Source: an uncultured Erysipelotrichaceae bacterium (GTDB lineage Bacteria > Bacillota_I > Bacilli_A > RFN20 > CAG-826). From it: 64,000 nt of DNA. The notes under the pieces are model-generated. The model was not told the origin of the DNA. It made no database searches and saw only the letters and a list, made by a program, of their open reading frames with translations. The stretch lies in assembly GCA_900314865.1 (NCBI GenBank), contig OMWW01000006.1, forward strand, positions 26,153 to 90,152, in the 5' to 3' direction. Shown here one piece after another: positions 61,653 to 64,000 of the stretch (position 1 is its first letter; every line of letters starts with the position of its first letter). The translations under genes and the position numbers were made by a program.

Positions 61653-64000
61653 ATGAAAAAGATTACATCATTATTACTATTTACTTCCGTACTTGCTTTA
61701 GCAAGCTGTGGTTCTTCTGTTAAAAAAGATAGCGATGATCCATCAGCGGATGTCAAAGTTACTTCTGTTTCTTTAAACACCAATCAAGCAAGTATGTTTG
61801 TAAATGAAACATTAGAACTCTCCGCGTCAGTTTTACCAACTAACGCCAAAAACAAAAATATCACTTGGGAAAGTAGCAATAGTGAATATGCTACTGTTTT
61901 AAACGGTGTTGTTTCTGCCTTAAAAGAAGGTAATGTCACAATCACTGCTAGAAGTGAAGAGAACAATAATCTATTTGATTCCTGCTATATTACAATTTCT
62001 ACACGTGGTGAAGACTACGTTTCTGTTAGTGAAGTCACCTTAGATAGGACCTCTTTAACTCTTGAAGAAGGTGAATCTGAAACCTTAGTTGCTACTGTGT
62101 TACCACAAGACGCAACCAACAAAAACGTTACATGGAAGAGCAATGATTCTACCATTGCTACTGTAAATAATGGTGTTGTTACCGCTAAAAACGCTGGTAC
62201 AACTCAAATTATCGTCACATCTGTTGATGGCGCTAAGAGTGCAGAGTGCACTGTTAACGTCAATTCTAAAGTTGTTAATGTAAGCGAAGTTAAATTAGAT
62301 AAATCTACTGCGACTATCTTTGTTAATGAAGGAGTTAGCTTAACCGCTACTGTTTTACCACAAAACGCAACCAACAAATCCGTTACTTGGAGAAGTAGTG
62401 ATAATAACGTTGCTACTGTTGAAAACGGTTCCGTTCGTGGTAAGAGCGCTGGCTCCGCAGTAATCACTGTCACTACAGTTGATGGAAGTTTTGAAACTTC
62501 TTGTACGGTCACTGTTAAAAATAATGTTCCTGAAGTTATTAATGTCACTGGTGTTTCTTTAGATCAAAACTCTTTAGAACTTGAAATTGATGATTCTGTT
62601 GCTTTAAGTGCGACTGTCAGTCCATCTAACGCAACAAATAAAAATATTTCCTGGACTAGTAGCAATAACTCTGTTGCTACTGTTTCAGACGGCTTAGTTA
62701 TCGCAAAATCAGTTGGCAGTGCTGTCATTACCGTTAAAACTGAAGATGGTAATAAAACCGCAACATGCAACGTCACAGTTAGCAATAAGAGCGTTGCTGT
62801 CACTGGTGTTACTTTAAATCAATCCAGTATTGAACTTGAAGTTGGTAAAACCCATACTTTAGTCGCTACTGTTTTACCATCTAACGCTACAAATAAGACC
62901 GTTTCTTGGACAAGTAGTAAAACAACTGTTGCCACATTAAGCGGTGGTGTTGTTTCTGCTAAAGCAGTTGGAAGTGCTGTCATTACCGTTAAAACACAAG
63001 ATGGCAACAAAACCGCAACATGCAACGTCACAGTTAAAGCTGCAACTGTTAATGTTACCGGTGTCAGTCTTAATAAAACTTCTTTAGATCTCACCGGAGG
63101 TGAAACCGCTAACTTAGTCGCTACTGTTAGCCCATCTAACGCTACCAATAAGAACGTAAGCTGGTCTAGTGATAAAACCACAGTCGCTACTGTTAGTGAT
63201 GGCTTAGTTACTGCTAAAGGTGAAGGTACTGCAAATATTACCGTTAAAACTGAAGATGGCAATAAATCCGCTACATGTGCTGTTACTGTTTCTAAAGTCA
63301 GTGCAGATGCTTGGGTTAAAGTAACCTCAACTTCTGACTTAATCAGTGGTGACACAATTGTCTTTGTTTCTAGCGACGGAAATGTTGCTGGTAGTTTGAA
63401 AAAAGGCGGTCAATCCAATTATCTTGAATCTGTCAGTGGTTCTACAATCGTTAACGATAAAATCACTAAGTTAGCTTCTGGCGCACAAGAATTTGATGTT
63501 TCTATTAGTGGAAGCAAATACACATTCACTTCTTCTAATGGTACTCTTGGGGCAACCGCTGCTAAGAAATTGACATTTGATGATACAACTTATAATACTT
63601 GGACCGTTTCCGTTTCTAACGGAAGTGCAACTGTTACTAATGTAAATGCCACATATGGTGCATTTAAATATAACACTACCAATCCTAGATTCTGTAACTA
63701 TACAAATTCAGGTGGATCTAATCCATATATCTATAGAGCGCCAAGAATTCCAATCGTTCCTACCGGTGTTTCTATTGGTGGTAACATTGAACTTGCTCCA
63801 GGTGATTCTAAAACATTAGCAGTTACTTATACACCTGCTAAAGCTAACACCGAACTCGATGTCGCATGGTCAAGCAGCAACACTAATGTTGCTACAGTCA
63901 CTGATGGCACTGTTGAAGTGAAGAGTACTGCTGCTATTGGTAGCTATTCTGATATCACTGCAACATTAAAAAGAGATACTTCTATTAAGTCCACAATTAG
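61653..64000 (+). CDS. Ig-repeat (Big_2) lipoprotein, truncated by the window end
   Basis: Open frame from ATG 61653 (GAAAGGAAA upstream) to the window edge, 782 residues so far with no stop. Signal peptide with lipobox (LALASCGS, Cys19). Six Big_2-like repeats start near residues 30, 122, 206, 294, 381 and 466, each about 85 residues, with the pattern NATNKNVTWKSNDSTIATV. The fourth and fifth are nearly identical in their closing strands at DNA level, 255 bases apart. A different module (about 552-698; GDTIVFVSSDG, then FKYNTTNPRFCNYT) and a seventh Big_2 repeat follow. A catalytic domain may lie beyond the window. The leader has a TTCTTCC-GGAAGAA hairpin at 61620-61638. Confidence 0.88.
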   Translation, partial: MKKITSLLLFTSVLALASCGSSVKKDSDDPSADVKVTSVSLNTNQASMFVNETLELSASVLPTNAKNKNITWESSNSEYATVLNGVVSALKEGNVTITARSEENNNLFDSCYITISTRGEDYVSVSEVTLDRTSLTLEEGESETLVATVLPQDATNKNVTWKSNDSTIATVNNGVVTAKNAGTTQIIVTSVDGAKSAECTVNVNSKVVNVSEVKLDKSTATIFVNEGVSLTATVLPQNATNKSVTWRSSDNNVATVENGSVRGKSAGSAVITVTTVDGSFETSCTVTVKNNVPEVINVTGVSLDQNSLELEIDDSVALSATVSPSNATNKNISWTSSNNSVATVSDGLVIAKSVGSAVITVKTEDGNKTATCNVTVSNKSVAVTGVTLNQSSIELEVGKTHTLVATVLPSNATNKTVSWTSSKTTVATLSGGVVSAKAVGSAVITVKTQDGNKTATCNVTVKAATVNVTGVSLNKTSLDLTGGETANLVATVSPSNATNKNVSWSSDKTTVATVSDGLVTAKGEGTANITVKTEDGNKSATCAVTVSKVSADAWVKVTSTSDLISGDTIVFVSSDGNVAGSLKKGGQSNYLESVSGSTIVNDKITKLASGAQEFDVSISGSKYTFTSSNGTLGATAAKKLTFDDTTYNTWTVSVSNGSATVTNVNATYGAFKYNTTNPRFCNYTNSGGSNPYIYRAPRIPIVPTGVSIGGNIELAPGDSKTLAVTYTPAKANTELDVAWSSSNTNVATVTDGTVEVKSTAAIGSYSDITATLKRDTSIKSTI

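Noticed and set aside
61577..63355. Reverse-strand frames opposite the Ig-repeat lipoprotein
   Set aside because: They are repetitive Val/Thr/Leu-rich mirrors of the Big_2 repeats, with no ribosome-binding sites; the forward frame has signal peptide and domains.

Overview
The window is AT-rich DNA from a low-GC Gram-positive bacterium, most likely an uncultured gut member of the Bacilli near the Mollicutes/Erysipelotrichia. The sufCDSUB order, the RecX and YhaM-type genes, the RibU gene under an FMN riboswitch, lipoproteins with lipoboxes and many Ig-like surface proteins point that way. The lineage is inference; I cannot name the species. Trp is read from TGG throughout, so the standard bacterial code applies. 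TAA dominates the stop codons, and only two complete genes end in TGA.

Region 1 (1-10.7 kb) looks like an accessory, defence-type island: a KAP-type P-loop NTPase; a two-gene operon of an unknown protein plus a HEPN-type protein; a small helical ORF; an AAA/DUF4143-type ATPase; a GHKL ATPase fused to a PD-(D/E)XK-like nuclease and interrupted by one in-frame TGA at a normally conserved Trp; and a membrane-anchored PIN-like protein preceded by a cluster of short imperfect repeats. Region 2 (10.7-16.5 kb) is envelope biogenesis: two glycosyltransferases, an acyltransferase-3, a VTT-PlsC-zinc ribbon fusion and a YbhN-type flippase-like protein. Region 3 (16.5-20.1 kb) has recX, a YhaM-type exonuclease, a reverse-strand XRE-DUF3990 toxin/antitoxin-like pair with a palindromic operator, and a HIT hydrolase.

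Region 4 (20.2-31.7 kb) has two tandem PrsA-like lipoproteins on the reverse strand, divergent from a tightly packed sufC-sufD-sufS-sufU-sufB-mnmG-rsmG run. Region 5 (31.7-33.9 kb) has an FMN riboswitch with an attenuator hairpin in front of ribU, a 59-residue ferredoxin gene on the reverse strand, an IspD/TarI-type cytidylyltransferase and a small membrane protein.

Region 6 (34-49.5 kb) reads as a protein-to-peptide utilisation locus. A large cell-surface subtilase is followed at once by an OppA-type lipoprotein and a second lipoprotein, then oppB-oppC-oppD-oppF. OppC carries an external insertion of roughly 400 residues, and both ATPases carry long charged, probably coiled-coil insertions. 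Region 7 (49.6-64 kb) is a row of large secreted proteins built from Ig-like (Big_2/Big_3-type) modules: an endonuclease I-type nuclease, a clostripain-type C11 peptidase, a second subtilase and a truncated Ig-repeat lipoprotein. The nuclease and the second subtilase share a conserved, apparently undescribed C-terminal domain before their membrane anchors, and a 182-bp nearly identical DNA segment.

No rRNA, tRNA, insertion sequence or convincing CRISPR array was seen.
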